Positions 1-10,227 of a DNA stretch of 64,000 nucleotides are shown piece by piece. Numbering within the stretch: position 1 is the stretch's first letter; each line of letters starts with the position of its first letter. The position numbers and the translations under genes are program-made. Below the pieces are notes generated by a model. That model was not told where the DNA came from. It ran no database searches and saw nothing but the letters and a program-made list of their open reading frames with translations. Source of the stretch: Parvibaculum sp. (GTDB taxonomy: Bacteria; Pseudomonadota; Alphaproteobacteria; Parvibaculales; Parvibaculaceae); assembly GCA_030645235.1 (NCBI GenBank), contig JAUSMV010000012.1, positions 620,001 through 684,000 on the forward strand, written 5' to 3'.

Positions 1-563
1 GAGAGGATCGGGTCAATCGGCATCCAGCCTGTTTGCAGAATGATGATGGCCGCCGCAATCGCCGCCACAGACCCCAGCATATCGCCGAGCACATGGAGTG
101 CCGCGCCGCGCGTATTGAGGCTTTCGCCTGCGCCGTGAAGCAATACGTATGAGGCGACATTGATGCCGAGGCCGCAGATCGCGACGATGAGCATGGGCGT
201 GGCGAGAACATCCGTTGGCTGACTAATGCGCAAAGCGGCTTCAACGACAATCCAGATAGAAAGCGCGATCATGGTGGCGCCGTTGAGGAAGGCCGCTAGG
301 ATTTCGGCGCGGTGATAGCCGTATGAGTGCGCACCGTCGGCAGGGCGGCGGGCAAAGCGCACGGCGAGCCATGCCAGCGCCAGCGCGCCTGTATCTGTGA
401 GCATGTGACCTGCGTCAGCGATCAGCGCGAGTGAACCTGACCACCAGCCGCCGATGGCTTCTATAACCATGAACCCGCCGGTGATCCACATGGCCAGCGC
501 GACGCGGCGCTCCGATGTGGCGCCGTGGCTGTGGCCGTGATGATCGTGGGAATGAGCGCTCAT
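1..563 (-). CDS. Cation diffusion facilitator (zinc-type) exporter, C-terminus beyond window
   Basis: Inner-membrane proton-coupled exporter of divalent metal ions. The reverse strand reads [14 protein letters not shown], the His-rich cytosolic head of CzcD/ZitB-type proteins. Hydrophobic segments follow. Both metal-site motifs are HxxxD: HMLTD in TM2 and HVLGD in TM5. In the CDF family this pattern goes with Zn(II) selectivity. The ATG at 563 overlaps the stop of the upstream ArsR gene by 4 bp, so the two are translationally coupled and probably de-repressed together by metal. About 187 codons are present. The cytosolic C-terminal domain lies off the left edge. Family sure; the exact ion is inferred. 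Confidence 0.9.
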   Translation of the reverse strand, partial: MSAHSHDHHGHSHGATSERRVALAMWITGGFMVIEAIGGWWSGSLALIADAGHMLTDTGALALAWLAVRFARRPADGAHSYGYHRAEILAAFLNGATMIALSIWIVVEAALRISQPTDVLATPMLIVAICGLGINVASYVLLHGAGESLNTRGAALHVLGDMLGSVAAIAAAIIILQTGWMPIDPIL

Positions 564-937
564 GCTTCGGTCTCGTCGTGCTGGTCTTCGTTCACATGCG
601 CTACCATGTCGGCAAGGAGATGCGCGATATGCGCATCGTGGAGGCGGTAGAAGATGTGTTTGCCGCGCCGTTCAGGACTGACGAGGCGCGCGGCGCGGAG
701 CAGACGCAAATGGTGGCTGACGAGCGAGGGCGAGAGGCTGAGGCTTGTCGCGATGTCGCCGACGGCGCGCGGCGCGTTCAGTGTTTCGATCAGGATGCGC
801 AGGCGCGAGGGGTCGCCCAGCAGTTTGAACGTCTCGGCGAGGACATGGGCTTTGTCATCGGTGAGGGACGTGGCGGTTGGGAGGCTATGGAGCGCGGGTT
901 GGGGCATGGGGACAATTTCATATGAACAGGTGTTCAT
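560..937 (-). CDS. ArsR/SmtB-family metal-responsive repressor
   Basis: Small winged-helix repressor of 125 aa. The HTH lies around residues 55-80 ([20 protein letters not shown]) and the beta-wing follows ([13 protein letters not shown]). This is the usual ArsR/SmtB layout. The last helix carries several His and Asp residues ([15 protein letters not shown]), resembling the alpha-5 metal site of SmtB/CzrA zinc sensors. It is the first gene of a two-gene operon with the CDF exporter, so it most likely represses that operon until Zn or a similar ion binds. The start at 937 is the first in-frame start of the domain. Confidence 0.9.
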   Translation of the reverse strand: MNTCSYEIVPMPQPALHSLPTATSLTDDKAHVLAETFKLLGDPSRLRILIETLNAPRAVGDIATSLSLSPSLVSHHLRLLRAARLVSPERRGKHIFYRLHDAHIAHLLADMVAHVNEDQHDETEA

Positions 938-1025
938 ACGTTATGAATGTGTGGGGGAGTAAGTCAATCAAATTTTTTCTTATTCCCGTCTTGTCAGTGC
1001 CCGCGAAGTGCCGCGAGGGGAGGGG

Positions 1026-1057
1026 AAATCCCAATCCCCACCCGGGGATTGGGATTT
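1026..1057. other. Perfect 14-bp inverted repeat between divergent genes
   Basis: The arms at 1026-1039 and 1044-1057 are exact reverse complements around a 4-nt loop (ACCC). The stem is AAATCCCAATCCCC. It lies between the divergent arsR and purT genes, so it does not terminate either. Possible roles are a bidirectional hairpin, a remnant of an intergenic repeat, or a binding site. No T-tract of useful length follows on either strand. Confidence 0.6.
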
Positions 1058-1087
1058 TCGGGACGCGCGACGAGGCTCGACGAACTG

Positions 1088-1150
1088 ACCTATGATCTCT
1101 ACATGGAAACCTCGAATCTCTTGCAAGAAATGCTATGAAATTCGAGCCTG
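1088..1150 (+). repeat. Dispersed repeat, copy 1 of 3 (core CATGGAAAC..ATCTCTTGCAAGAAA)
   Basis: This shares a core of about 40 bp with copies at 19134-19195 (reverse strand) and 56884-56932. The invariant parts are GATCTC, CATGGAAAC and ATCTCTTGCAAGAAA, which includes the palindrome CTTGCAAG. Read in one frame, all three give [YH]DLxMETx[ND]LLQE. This copy reads YDLYMETSNLLQEML and then stops. It sits about 80 bp upstream of purT. Confidence 0.65.
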
Positions 1151-1230
1151 TTTCGAGCCCGCCTTGTTCTTATCCTCCCCTTCAAGAGGCGCCTGTGCTA
1201 CATCGCGGGACCACATTCAGGGGATAAAAT

Positions 1231-2424
1231 ATGCGTATCGGTACGCCGCTTTCACCCAACGCCACCCGCGTCATGCTGCTCGGTTCAGGCGAGCTTGGCA
1301 AAGAAGTGGCGATTGAATTGCAGCGCTACGGCGCGGAAGTGATTGCGGTGGACCGCTATCCCAATGCACCGGCGCATCAGGTGGCGCATCGCTCTCACGT
1401 GATTGCGATGACGGACAGCGCAGCGCTCAGGGCGCTCATCGAGAAAGAGCGCCCGCATCTGATCGTGCCGGAGATTGAAGCGATTGCAACGGATGTGTTG
1501 GCGGCGATTGAAGCGGAAGGTCTGGCCGAAGTGATCCCGACCGCGCGCGCCGCGCAATTGACGATGAACCGCGAAGGCATTCGTCGTTTGGCGGCGGAAG
1601 AATTGAAGCTGCCGACATCGCCTTATGCCTTTGCCGCAAGCGGCGCGGAACTCGCCGCGGGCGCTCTGCGCGTTGGCTTTCCGTGCTTCGTAAAGCCCGT
1701 TATGTCGTCGTCTGGCAAGGGTCAATCCTATGTGGAGAGTGCGGCTGATGTGCAGGCGGCATGGGACTATGCGATGGCGGCGGGACGTGTCGAGCGTCAG
1801 TTGGTGATCGTCGAAGGCCGGATTGATTTCGATTATGAGATCACGTTGCTCACCGTGCGCGCGAAGGGTGCGAGCGGCGACGTTGAGACATCGTTCTGCG
1901 CCCCCGTTGGTCATCGTCAGGTGAAGGGCGACTATGTTGAGAGCTGGCAGCCGCAGGCGATGACTGCGCTGGCGCTTGAACGTTCGCGCGACATTGCGGC
2001 TAAGGTCACGGCGTCGCTTGGTGGTCGCGGGATTTTCGGTGTGGAGTTGTTTGTGAAGGGCGATGACGTGTGGTTCTCGGAAGTCAGTCCGCGTCCGCAT
2101 GATACGGGGCTGGTGACGCTTGCCAGCCAGACCCAAAGCGAGTTCGCGCTTCATGCCCGTGCGATTCTGGGGCTCCCGGTCTCCACCGCTTTATCCTCAC
2201 CCGCTGCCTCTGCGGTAATCTATGGCGGCATCGATTCCGTCGGCGTCACTTTCGAAGGACTCGAGTTGGCCCTGGCCGTACCCGAGAGCGATGTGCGCCT
2301 TTTCGGCAAGCCCGAGGCCTTCACAAAGCGGCGCATGGGCGTCGCGGTGACGCGGGGCAGGGATGTGGCCGAGGCGCGGGCGCGGGCGAGTGAGGCGGCT
2401 TCGCGGGTGAAAGTGATTGGCTGA
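1231..2424 (+). CDS. purT: Formate-dependent phosphoribosylglycinamide formyltransferase (GAR transformylase 2)
   Basis: ATP-grasp enzyme of purine synthesis. It makes formyl-GAR from GAR, formate and ATP without folate. The protein is 397 aa, close to the usual length of about 392. The N-terminal pre-ATP-grasp fold starts with [19 protein letters not shown]. The ATP-grasp core has the lysine and glycine-rich loop around [14 protein letters not shown] and metal ligands in [23 protein letters not shown] (shown here only as a landmark; residues about 270-293). The C-terminus [12 protein letters not shown] is characteristic of PurT. It appears monocistronic, preceded by 290 bp that hold a hairpin and a dispersed repeat. 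Confidence 0.96.
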   Translation: MRIGTPLSPNATRVMLLGSGELGKEVAIELQRYGAEVIAVDRYPNAPAHQVAHRSHVIAMTDSAALRALIEKERPHLIVPEIEAIATDVLAAIEAEGLAEVIPTARAAQLTMNREGIRRLAAEELKLPTSPYAFAASGAELAAGALRVGFPCFVKPVMSSSGKGQSYVESAADVQAAWDYAMAAGRVERQLVIVEGRIDFDYEITLLTVRAKGASGDVETSFCAPVGHRQVKGDYVESWQPQAMTALALERSRDIAAKVTASLGGRGIFGVELFVKGDDVWFSEVSPRPHDTGLVTLASQTQSEFALHARAILGLPVSTALSSPAASAVIYGGIDSVGVTFEGLELALAVPESDVRLFGKPEAFTKRRMGVAVTRGRDVAEARARASEAASRVKVIG

Positions 2425-2496
2425 GGGTTGCATATCCGCAGCATAATTTTCCTCATTGTGCATTTATTATAGGTTCGATCCCGAGTACCTTGGTTC

Positions 2497-2517
2497 GGCG
2501 CAAGGCTCTTTTGCGCC
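2497..2517 (+). promoter_or_regulatory. GGCGCAA/TTGCGCC hairpin before the LysR gene
   Basis: Seven-base arms at 2497-2503 and 2511-2517 flank a 7-nt loop, in the 109 bp between purT and the LysR gene. No T-run follows, so intrinsic termination is doubtful. It could be an autoregulatory site of the LysR protein or a simple mRNA hairpin. Confidence 0.3.
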
Positions 2518-2533
2518 AAATCGGGGTTCGGTG

Positions 2534-3493
2534 ATGAACTGGGATGATCTTCGTTTCTTTCTCGCTGTGGCGGGCGCTGGTTCCTTATCTGGGGCCGGTC
2601 AGCAGCTTGGCGTCAATACGACGACGGTGCTGCGCCGTGTTGCGTCTTTGGAAGATGATCTCGGCGCGCGGCTGTTTGAGCGCGAGCGGACGGGTTACCG
2701 GCTGACGGCGGCGGGCGAGAAGCTTGTCGAGGCTTTGGAGCCCGTGGATCGACGGCTTTCGGCCCTTCCGCGCGATTTTGCGGCCAATGGCGAGGGCAAT
2801 GACGGTACGGTATGCCTCGCCGCGAGCGATGTTTTGGCGTCGCATATCATTGCGCCGGGTCTGATGGCCTTTCGTGAGGCGCATCCAGGGCTGGAACTGG
2901 AACTCGTGAGCGAGCAGCGCAGCAGCGGCGTTGGCGGCGCGCCGCGGATCGGTAATCCGCTGAAAGATGTCGATGTGGCGCTCCGCGCCGCGCGGCCGAC
3001 TCAGGGCGATATGCTGATGCGCAAGGTGGGCGATATGGCCTACGGGCTTTATGCCTCTCCTGCCTATCTCGAGGCCAGGGGTACTCCGGCGCAGATGGCC
3101 GAGCTTGCGGGCCATGATGTGATCGGCTTTCCCCATGCGGAAATGCCTTTGGGGCCCGTTTGGTGGCTTTCACGTGCTGAAAAGCCCGCCCGCGTGGCGT
3201 TTCGTTCGTCCAGCGTCATGGCGCGGGCTGAGGCGGTGCGTCAAGGAATGGGACTGACGGCGCTTCCCTGTATCGTCGGCGATCAGGACGGGGGCATTAC
3301 CCGCGTTTTTGGGCCGGATCTTTTGGGTACTCTCGAACTCTGGCTTATGGCGCGCAATGACCTTGCCCAACTCGCCCATGTGAGGGCGGTTATGGAGTAC
3401 TTGGTCGAAGCGGTGAAGCGTCATCGGGGCAGACTTGAGGGGCGGGGATATGAAGTCACCGAACTTGCCGTCAAACCCTTGAAAAGCCGCTAG
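2534..3493 (+). CDS. LysR-family transcriptional regulator
   Basis: The DNA-binding winged helix is at residues 1-60 (MNWDDLRFFLAVAGAGSLSG at the start, then a recognition helix with TTTVLRRVASLEDDLGARLFER). A periplasmic-binding-like effector domain follows (about 90-300). The ATG at 2534 is chosen because MNWDDLRFFL is the conserved family start. A longer frame from 2456 would add an unlikely N-terminus. Unlike most LysR genes it has no divergent partner: purT lies upstream in the same direction and a non-coding gap then mreB lie downstream. Target and ligand are unknown. Confidence 0.9.
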   Translation: MNWDDLRFFLAVAGAGSLSGAGQQLGVNTTTVLRRVASLEDDLGARLFERERTGYRLTAAGEKLVEALEPVDRRLSALPRDFAANGEGNDGTVCLAASDVLASHIIAPGLMAFREAHPGLELELVSEQRSSGVGGAPRIGNPLKDVDVALRAARPTQGDMLMRKVGDMAYGLYASPAYLEARGTPAQMAELAGHDVIGFPHAEMPLGPVWWLSRAEKPARVAFRSSSVMARAEAVRQGMGLTALPCIVGDQDGGITRVFGPDLLGTLELWLMARNDLAQLAHVRAVMEYLVEAVKRHRGRLEGRGYEVTELAVKPLKSR

Positions 3494-4848
<1,355 letters not shown>

Positions 4849-4932
4849 GGCGGATAATTTAGGTTCTGGCTTTCAATAGTCAGGCCAGAGTGACGGCGTG
4901 GCGGGCGAAGGGGCAGTGGCTTAAAGTTGGCG

Positions 4933-6111
4933 ATGGATCCGAACCGTTCAGCAATGCCGATCCGCGAGATTTCGCACCGGATTTCGCTCGTCTTTATGTT
5001 GTCGCTTGCTGCTGCCCTGTTATTGCTCGGCCGTGCTGAAACCTATGTTTTCGACAATGCTCGCCAGGTCGTCACTGACCTTGCCGCGCCGCTTCTGGAA
5101 CTGGCCTCGCGGCCGGTGGCGGCTGCGCGTCGCGCGGTGGAGCGCACCGACGAATATGCCTATGTGTTTGACGAGAACGAGCGCCTGCGCGCTGAGAACC
5201 TGCGCCTGATGGCGTGGAAAGACACGGCGCTGAAGCTCGAAGCCAAAGTGGCGCGCTATGAGGCGCTGCTCAACGTGCAGGTCGATCCCAGCATCAACTA
5301 TGTTTCAGGCCGTGTTGTCAGTGACAATGGCGGGCCTTTCGTTGATACCGTGATCGTCAATATCGGGCGCGAGCAGGGTGCGAAAAGTGGCGATGCTGTG
5401 ATCGACACAGATGGCATGATCGGCCGCATTGTGGCAACGGGCGCGAAAGCTTCACGCGTGTTGCTTCTCACTGACCTTAACAGCCGCTTGCCGGTCGTCA
5501 TCGAACCCGGTCACTACAAGGCTGTGTTGTCAGGTGACAATACGGACTGGCCGAAGCTCGAATATCTGGTGGCGACGTCGAGTGTATCGCCCGGCGATCG
5601 TGTGGTGACATCCGGTGATGGCGGACTCATTCCGCCCGGTCTGCCGGTCGGTCTTGTGATTCAGACGAGCGACGGCAATCTGCGTGTGCAGAGCTTTGCC
5701 AATCATGAGCGGCTCGATTATGTCCGCGTATTGAAATATGAGTTCCCAACTGAGGTCGCACGCCAAGACCCGCCAGCATTGCTAACGGGACCACCTGTGA
5801 AGGCAAGTCCTGCGGCAGTGCCCGCTGCGGCCCCTGTAGCACCGGAGATTCCCGGAGCGCCGCAGACATCTGCGAGCGGTGCGACAACGAGGCCGCCCGC
5901 GACACCGCCTGCGTCCAGCGTTAAACCGAAACCGGCCGCTGTGAAGCCTGTGACGACGAAACCTGTTGTGCCAAAGCCAACAACTGCAACGACGGTCCCT
6001 GCCGCGGGCGCGGCGACCATGGCACCTGTGCCTGATCCTGCTGACGCCGACGAAGATGAAGTGCCGAGTCCGCCGACAGAAGTTGAACCTGTGAACGGGG
6101 CGACTGAATGA
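4933..6111 (+). CDS. mreC: Rod shape-determining protein MreC
   Basis: Bitopic inner-membrane protein that links MreB filaments to periplasmic wall enzymes (PBP2/RodA). One TM lies near residues 18-36. A coiled-coil (ENERLRAENLRLMAWKDTAL) is followed by the twin beta-barrel MreC core to about residue 265. The C-terminal ~120 residues are a Pro/Ala/Thr/Lys-rich tail ending in an acidic stretch, a common extension in alphaproteobacteria. ATG 4933 is preferred over an in-frame TTG 6 bp upstream. It overlaps mreD by 4 bp. Confidence 0.95.
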   Translation: MDPNRSAMPIREISHRISLVFMLSLAAALLLLGRAETYVFDNARQVVTDLAAPLLELASRPVAAARRAVERTDEYAYVFDENERLRAENLRLMAWKDTALKLEAKVARYEALLNVQVDPSINYVSGRVVSDNGGPFVDTVIVNIGREQGAKSGDAVIDTDGMIGRIVATGAKASRVLLLTDLNSRLPVVIEPGHYKAVLSGDNTDWPKLEYLVATSSVSPGDRVVTSGDGGLIPPGLPVGLVIQTSDGNLRVQSFANHERLDYVRVLKYEFPTEVARQDPPALLTGPPVKASPAAVPAAAPVAPEIPGAPQTSASGATTRPPATPPASSVKPKPAAVKPVTTKPVVPKPTTATTVPAAGAATMAPVPDPADADEDEVPSPPTEVEPVNGATE

Positions 6112-6644
6112 TGGCGCGGCTTGATCCTTATAATCCGACCCCGGCCTCTCGCGCCAGTCGCGTCGTCGTCATGCTGCTGCCATTTGTGATCGGGCTTGTC
6201 TGTGTGTTGCTGTCTTTCGTGCCGGTTGCGCGCATTATTGGCGCATCGACCATGCCTGCTTTCGCGCTGATGGCGATTTTTTATTGGGCGGTGGTGCGAC
6301 CTGAAATGTTTCCGGTCTATGCCGTGTTTGTCATGGGGCTGCTCACCGACTTGCTGTCGGCCGGTCCCATCGGGCTATGGGCCTTCACTTATACGGTCAT
6401 CTATGTGTTGGTGCTGACGCAGCGTTTTCTCATTATCAATGTACCGTTCTCCGTGTTCTGGTTTGCCTTTCTCGTCACGGGGCTCGTTGAAGGTGTAATT
6501 AGTTGGACTGTCGCTTCGGTGATTTATGGTGCGCTGCTGCCTGTGCGTCCGGTGCTTGCACATGTTATTGTGACGGCTGCAGTGTTTCCGTTGTTTGCAT
6601 TTCTCTTCGGGCGCATTGAGCGACGCATTCTTCCGGCGGGCTAG
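6108..6644 (+). CDS. mreD: Rod shape-determining protein MreD
   Basis: Polytopic inner-membrane partner of MreC, 178 aa, with about five hydrophobic helices (for example VVVMLLPFVIGLVCVLLSF and FALMAIFYWAVV). It includes the MreD signature region RPEMFPVYAVFVMGLLTDLL. The ATG overlaps the mreC stop (ATGA) and a second ATG follows at once. It acts with MreBC in the elongasome; its biochemical role is poorly known. Confidence 0.94.
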   Translation: MMARLDPYNPTPASRASRVVVMLLPFVIGLVCVLLSFVPVARIIGASTMPAFALMAIFYWAVVRPEMFPVYAVFVMGLLTDLLSAGPIGLWAFTYTVIYVLVLTQRFLIINVPFSVFWFAFLVTGLVEGVISWTVASVIYGALLPVRPVLAHVIVTAAVFPLFAFLFGRIERRILPAG

Positions 6645-6653
6645 GTACAGAGT

Positions 6654-8552
6654 ATGGCGATTGACCGCAGAGATACAGGCCGATATCAGGCTTTCACCCG
6701 CAGGGCGTTGATCTTAGGCGGAGGGCAAGCGTTGGCTTTTACGCTGCTCGGCTCGCGCATGTATTATCTGCAAATTTCCAAGACAGACGAATACACGATG
6801 TTGGCAGAAGAAAACCGCGTGAACATGCGCCTCATCGCGCCGTTGCGTGGCCGTGTCGTTGATCGCTACGGCACGGTGCTCGCTTCTAACCGTCAGAACT
6901 ATCGTGCGGTGATGATTTCGGAGCAGACGCCGAACCCGGAAGAGACGCTCGACAGGCTTGCCCGTATTGTTGAAATTACACCGGAAGTGCGCAAGCGCAT
7001 TATGCGCGACATCGCGAGGGCACCTCGCTTCATGCCCGTGACGGTTGCGGAAAACCTCACTTGGGAGCAATTCGCGCAGATCAATGTCAATCAACCGGAT
7101 CTTGCCGGATTGCAACCCGATGTCGGTGAGACGCGCTATTATCCATACTCCACCGAGCTTGCGCATGTGGTCGGCTATGTCACGCCGGTCTATCAGCGTG
7201 ATCTCGATAAAGATCCTGACGAGCCTTTGCTGAAATTACCGGGCTTTCGCGTCGGCAAAAGCGGTATTGAGCAGTACTATGACGACAAGCTGCGAGGTCA
7301 GGCGGGTGCGAGTCATGTTGAAGTTAATGCATATGGGCGCGTGATCCGTGAGCTATCGAAAAATACCGGCAAGCCTGGCAAAGAGATTGTGCTGACGCTC
7401 GACATGGAAGTGCAGAAATTTGCCTGCGAGCGTTTGAAAGATGAAAGCGCCAGTGCCGTCGTGATGGATATTCACACGGGCGAAGTTATTTCCTATGTTT
7501 CGACGCCGGCCTTTGATCCTAATCAGTTCAACACGGGTTATGGCGTTAAAGCGTATAAGGCCCTTTTGGACAATCCATATCTTCCGCTCACGAACAAAGC
7601 GATTGCGGGTCTTTATCCGCCCGGTTCAACGTTTAAAGGCATTACGTCGATTGCGGCGCTGAAAGCGGGCATTGACCCCAAGCAGACGGTGCGCTGTACC
7701 GGCAAGTATGCTTTTGGCAATCATGTTTTCCATTGCTGGAAAAAAGAAGGTCACGGCTCGGTGAATATGCATGAGGCGATCAAGCACTCCTGCGATATTT
7801 ATTTTTATGATTTGGCGCGTCGCGTCGGTATCGACAATATTGCCGCTGTTGCCAAGGATTTTGGTCTTGGTCAGACTTATGATTTTGAAGTGCAGGGCGA
7901 GAAGGAAGGTATCGTGCCGAGCCGTGCATGGAAAGAAGCGGCACGCGGTGAAGGCTGGCATCAGGGCGAAACGCTGATCTCCGGCATCGGGCAGGGTTTT
8001 CTGCTGACGTCACCGTTGCAGCTTGCTGTGATGACAGCGCGTATTGCCAATGGCGGCATGGCTGTGAAGCCGCGCCTCACGCGCGCTATCGGCGGCGAGA
8101 TGGTGCAGATGCCGCCTGCACCGATGATTGATGTTGATCCTGAATGGCTGAAGATTGTGCAAGACGGCATGAACGGTGTGTCGAATGAACCGGGTGGCAC
8201 GGCTTATCGCTCGCGCATCACTGAGCCCGGCTATGAACTTGCGGGCAAGACAGGTTCGGCGCAGGTGCGTCGCATTACGATGGCTGAACGCGACGGCGGC
8301 GTGCGCAAAAACGATACGCTGGAATGGCGCTTGCGCGACCATGCGTTGTTCATATGTTTTGCGCCTGTGGCTAAGCCTCAATATGCGCTGTCACTGGTGA
8401 TCGAGCATGGCGGTTCCGGCTCCGGTGCGGCGGCCCCTGCGGCGCGCGACATTATGCTGAAAGTGCTTCAGCGCAATGTGGTGCGCGAGCAGGCAGCAAA
8501 TGAACCGGCACATGATCATTCGGGGCACGACCATGAAGAAGGGCTGGGCTGA
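6654..8552 (+). CDS. mrdA: Penicillin-binding protein 2 (elongasome transpeptidase)
   Basis: Class B PBP that cross-links peptidoglycan during cell elongation. The protein is 632 aa. An N-terminal TM lies at about 20-40 and a PBP dimerisation domain follows. The transpeptidase motifs are STFK (in YPPGSTFKGITS), SCD (in IKHSCDIYFYDL) and KTG (in AGKTGSAQV). The C-terminus is unusual: it ends in a His/Asp/Glu-rich tail, EPAHDHSGHDHEEGLG, not needed for catalysis. It lies 9 bp after mreD and its stop overlaps the rodA start. Confidence 0.97.
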   Translation: MAIDRRDTGRYQAFTRRALILGGGQALAFTLLGSRMYYLQISKTDEYTMLAEENRVNMRLIAPLRGRVVDRYGTVLASNRQNYRAVMISEQTPNPEETLDRLARIVEITPEVRKRIMRDIARAPRFMPVTVAENLTWEQFAQINVNQPDLAGLQPDVGETRYYPYSTELAHVVGYVTPVYQRDLDKDPDEPLLKLPGFRVGKSGIEQYYDDKLRGQAGASHVEVNAYGRVIRELSKNTGKPGKEIVLTLDMEVQKFACERLKDESASAVVMDIHTGEVISYVSTPAFDPNQFNTGYGVKAYKALLDNPYLPLTNKAIAGLYPPGSTFKGITSIAALKAGIDPKQTVRCTGKYAFGNHVFHCWKKEGHGSVNMHEAIKHSCDIYFYDLARRVGIDNIAAVAKDFGLGQTYDFEVQGEKEGIVPSRAWKEAARGEGWHQGETLISGIGQGFLLTSPLQLAVMTARIANGGMAVKPRLTRAIGGEMVQMPPAPMIDVDPEWLKIVQDGMNGVSNEPGGTAYRSRITEPGYELAGKTGSAQVRRITMAERDGGVRKNDTLEWRLRDHALFICFAPVAKPQYALSLVIEHGGSGSGAAAPAARDIMLKVLQRNVVREQAANEPAHDHSGHDHEEGLG

Positions 8553-9700
8553 TGTTTGATCTGACGCGCTTTACCGGCCGCGACATGAAAATCAGCGAGA
8601 AGCTCGTTGAATTCAACTGGGGCTTTCTGCTGCTTATCACTGCCATCGCCAGTATCGGCTTTGCCATGCTTTATTCTGTCGCTGATGGATCGTTCTCGCC
8701 CTGGGCGTCGCGCCAGATGATCCGCTTTGCGGCGGGCGTCGGCATTATGATTTTTGTCGCCATGATCGACATCCGCTTTTGGATGAGCGTCGCCTATCCG
8801 CTTTATGGCATTGCGCTGGCGCTTGTGACCGCCGTCGATATTGTCGGCTTCAAAGGCATGGGCGCACAACGCTGGCTTGATCTTGGTTTCATTCAGTTGC
8901 AGCCGTCCGAAGTGATGAAGGTGGCGCTTCTGCTTGCCCTTGCACGCTATTTTCACGGACTGGCGCTGGAAGACGTGTCGCGCATCCGCAATCTCATTGT
9001 GCCATTGCTGATGGTGGTCGTCCCCGTGGGCCTTGTCGTCGAGCAGCCAGATTTAGGCACGGGAATTTTGCTTACGATTTCGGGCGGCACGATCTTTTTT
9101 GCAGCCGGCCTCGCATGGCGCTATTTCATCATCAGCGGGCTTGCGGTGCTGGGTGCCATTCCGATTATCTGGGAGCGCTTGCATGATTATCAGCGCAACC
9201 GCGTGTTCACGTTTCTCGATCCGGAGCGTGACCCGTTGGGTGCGGGTTATCATATTCTGCAATCGAAAATCGCGCTCGGCTCCGGTGGGTTGTTCGGCAA
9301 AGGTTTCATGGAGGGTACGCAGGCGCAGCTGAATTTTCTGCCGGAAAAGCAGACGGACTTTATCTTCACCATGCTTGGTGAAGAAATGGGCTTTGCCGGC
9401 GCAATGTTCCTTCTTTTCCTCTATGCGCTGACGCTGACCTTTGCGATCAATGTTTCGCTTCAATGCCGCAATCAGTTCGGGCGCTTGCTATCGCTCGGCA
9501 TTGCGGTGAGCTTCTTCTTCTATGTGTTCATCAACGCTGCGATGGTCATGGGCCTGCTGCCTGTCGTGGGCGTGCCCATGCCGCTTGTCTCTTATGGCGG
9601 TACGGCGATGTTGTCGCTGATGTTCGCCTTTGGCTTGCTGATGAGTTGCTATATCCACCGCAATGTCGAAGTGACGCGCGGGTCTTCTGCTTTTAGTTGA
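8552..9700 (+). CDS. rodA: Peptidoglycan polymerase RodA (SEDS family)
   Basis: Inner-membrane SEDS glycosyltransferase that polymerises lipid II with PBP2. It is 382 aa with about ten TM helices. SEDS landmarks are the RWLDLGFIQLQPSEVMKVAL loop, PDLGTG, LPEKQTDFIFTMLGEE and the final GVPMPLVSYGGTAM. The start overlaps the mrdA stop (TGATG), which fits stoichiometric synthesis of the PBP2-RodA pair. It is the last gene of the operon; no intrinsic terminator with a T-run was seen. Confidence 0.97.
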   Translation: MFDLTRFTGRDMKISEKLVEFNWGFLLLITAIASIGFAMLYSVADGSFSPWASRQMIRFAAGVGIMIFVAMIDIRFWMSVAYPLYGIALALVTAVDIVGFKGMGAQRWLDLGFIQLQPSEVMKVALLLALARYFHGLALEDVSRIRNLIVPLLMVVVPVGLVVEQPDLGTGILLTISGGTIFFAAGLAWRYFIISGLAVLGAIPIIWERLHDYQRNRVFTFLDPERDPLGAGYHILQSKIALGSGGLFGKGFMEGTQAQLNFLPEKQTDFIFTMLGEEMGFAGAMFLLFLYALTLTFAINVSLQCRNQFGRLLSLGIAVSFFFYVFINAAMVMGLLPVVGVPMPLVSYGGTAMLSLMFAFGLLMSCYIHRNVEVTRGSSAFS

Positions 9701-9969
9701 GACGGAGAATCGAACCCCCGGGATAAGGCTCGCGGGGATGGTCTCAAGGGGGCAAATTCCCGCGACAAATTGTGCTCAATCGAGTCTTTGCAGTGCCTGA
9801 ACGGGGCTTTTTAACACTGAATCGAAGCCTCTCCGACTTTGTGCGCCATATCGCTCCAAGGTCGCTGGACAGGCCCCCATTCCTTTGCTATTGAGCAGCC
9901 TCCCTGAAGGCCTTGGTCTCATGGGAATTGGTGGCAACCCACCGGCTTCCCTCAACGGTAAGCCTCGGC
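9697..9969. other. Structured intergenic region between rodA and tRNA-Lys, possible small RNA
   Basis: Two structures are visible. First, TTGAGAC (9697-9703) and GTCTCAA (9741-9747) form a 7-bp inverted repeat. On the minus strand it encloses GGGGGTTCGATTCTCC, which resembles a tRNA/tmRNA T-arm. Second, at about 9921-9955 GGGAA and GGTGG pair with CCACC and TTCCC around a CAAC loop. Flanking GGCCTT and AAGCC could extend this stem. No RNA family is assigned. 6S RNA and permuted tmRNA were considered, but neither could be matched end to end. Confidence 0.25.
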
Positions 9970-10045
<76 letters not shown>

Positions 10046-10227
10046 ATATTTATCGATGTCAGACATTTCAGAAATCGAGCCCGGTTTGCAGGCTTCGACG
10101 GGCTTCGACGTGTAGTGCACGTTCCGCGCGGCTATGGGCTTTCACCTAATTTTCTCGTTGCCGGTTCGTTTGGATTATAGTGGCGTCTGTCGCGGCAGGG
10201 TTGCAAGGCCCGACGTCAGAGAGATGA

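Noticed and set aside
1285-2154. 289-aa open frame antisense to purT
   Set aside because: It is a shadow of a strongly coding gene in the opposite strand; it is rich in Arg/His with no domain.
9780-9969. 6S RNA
   Set aside because: The inner stem and a CCCTGA segment are suggestive, but no closing stem can be formed before the tRNA starts, so the family call was not made.
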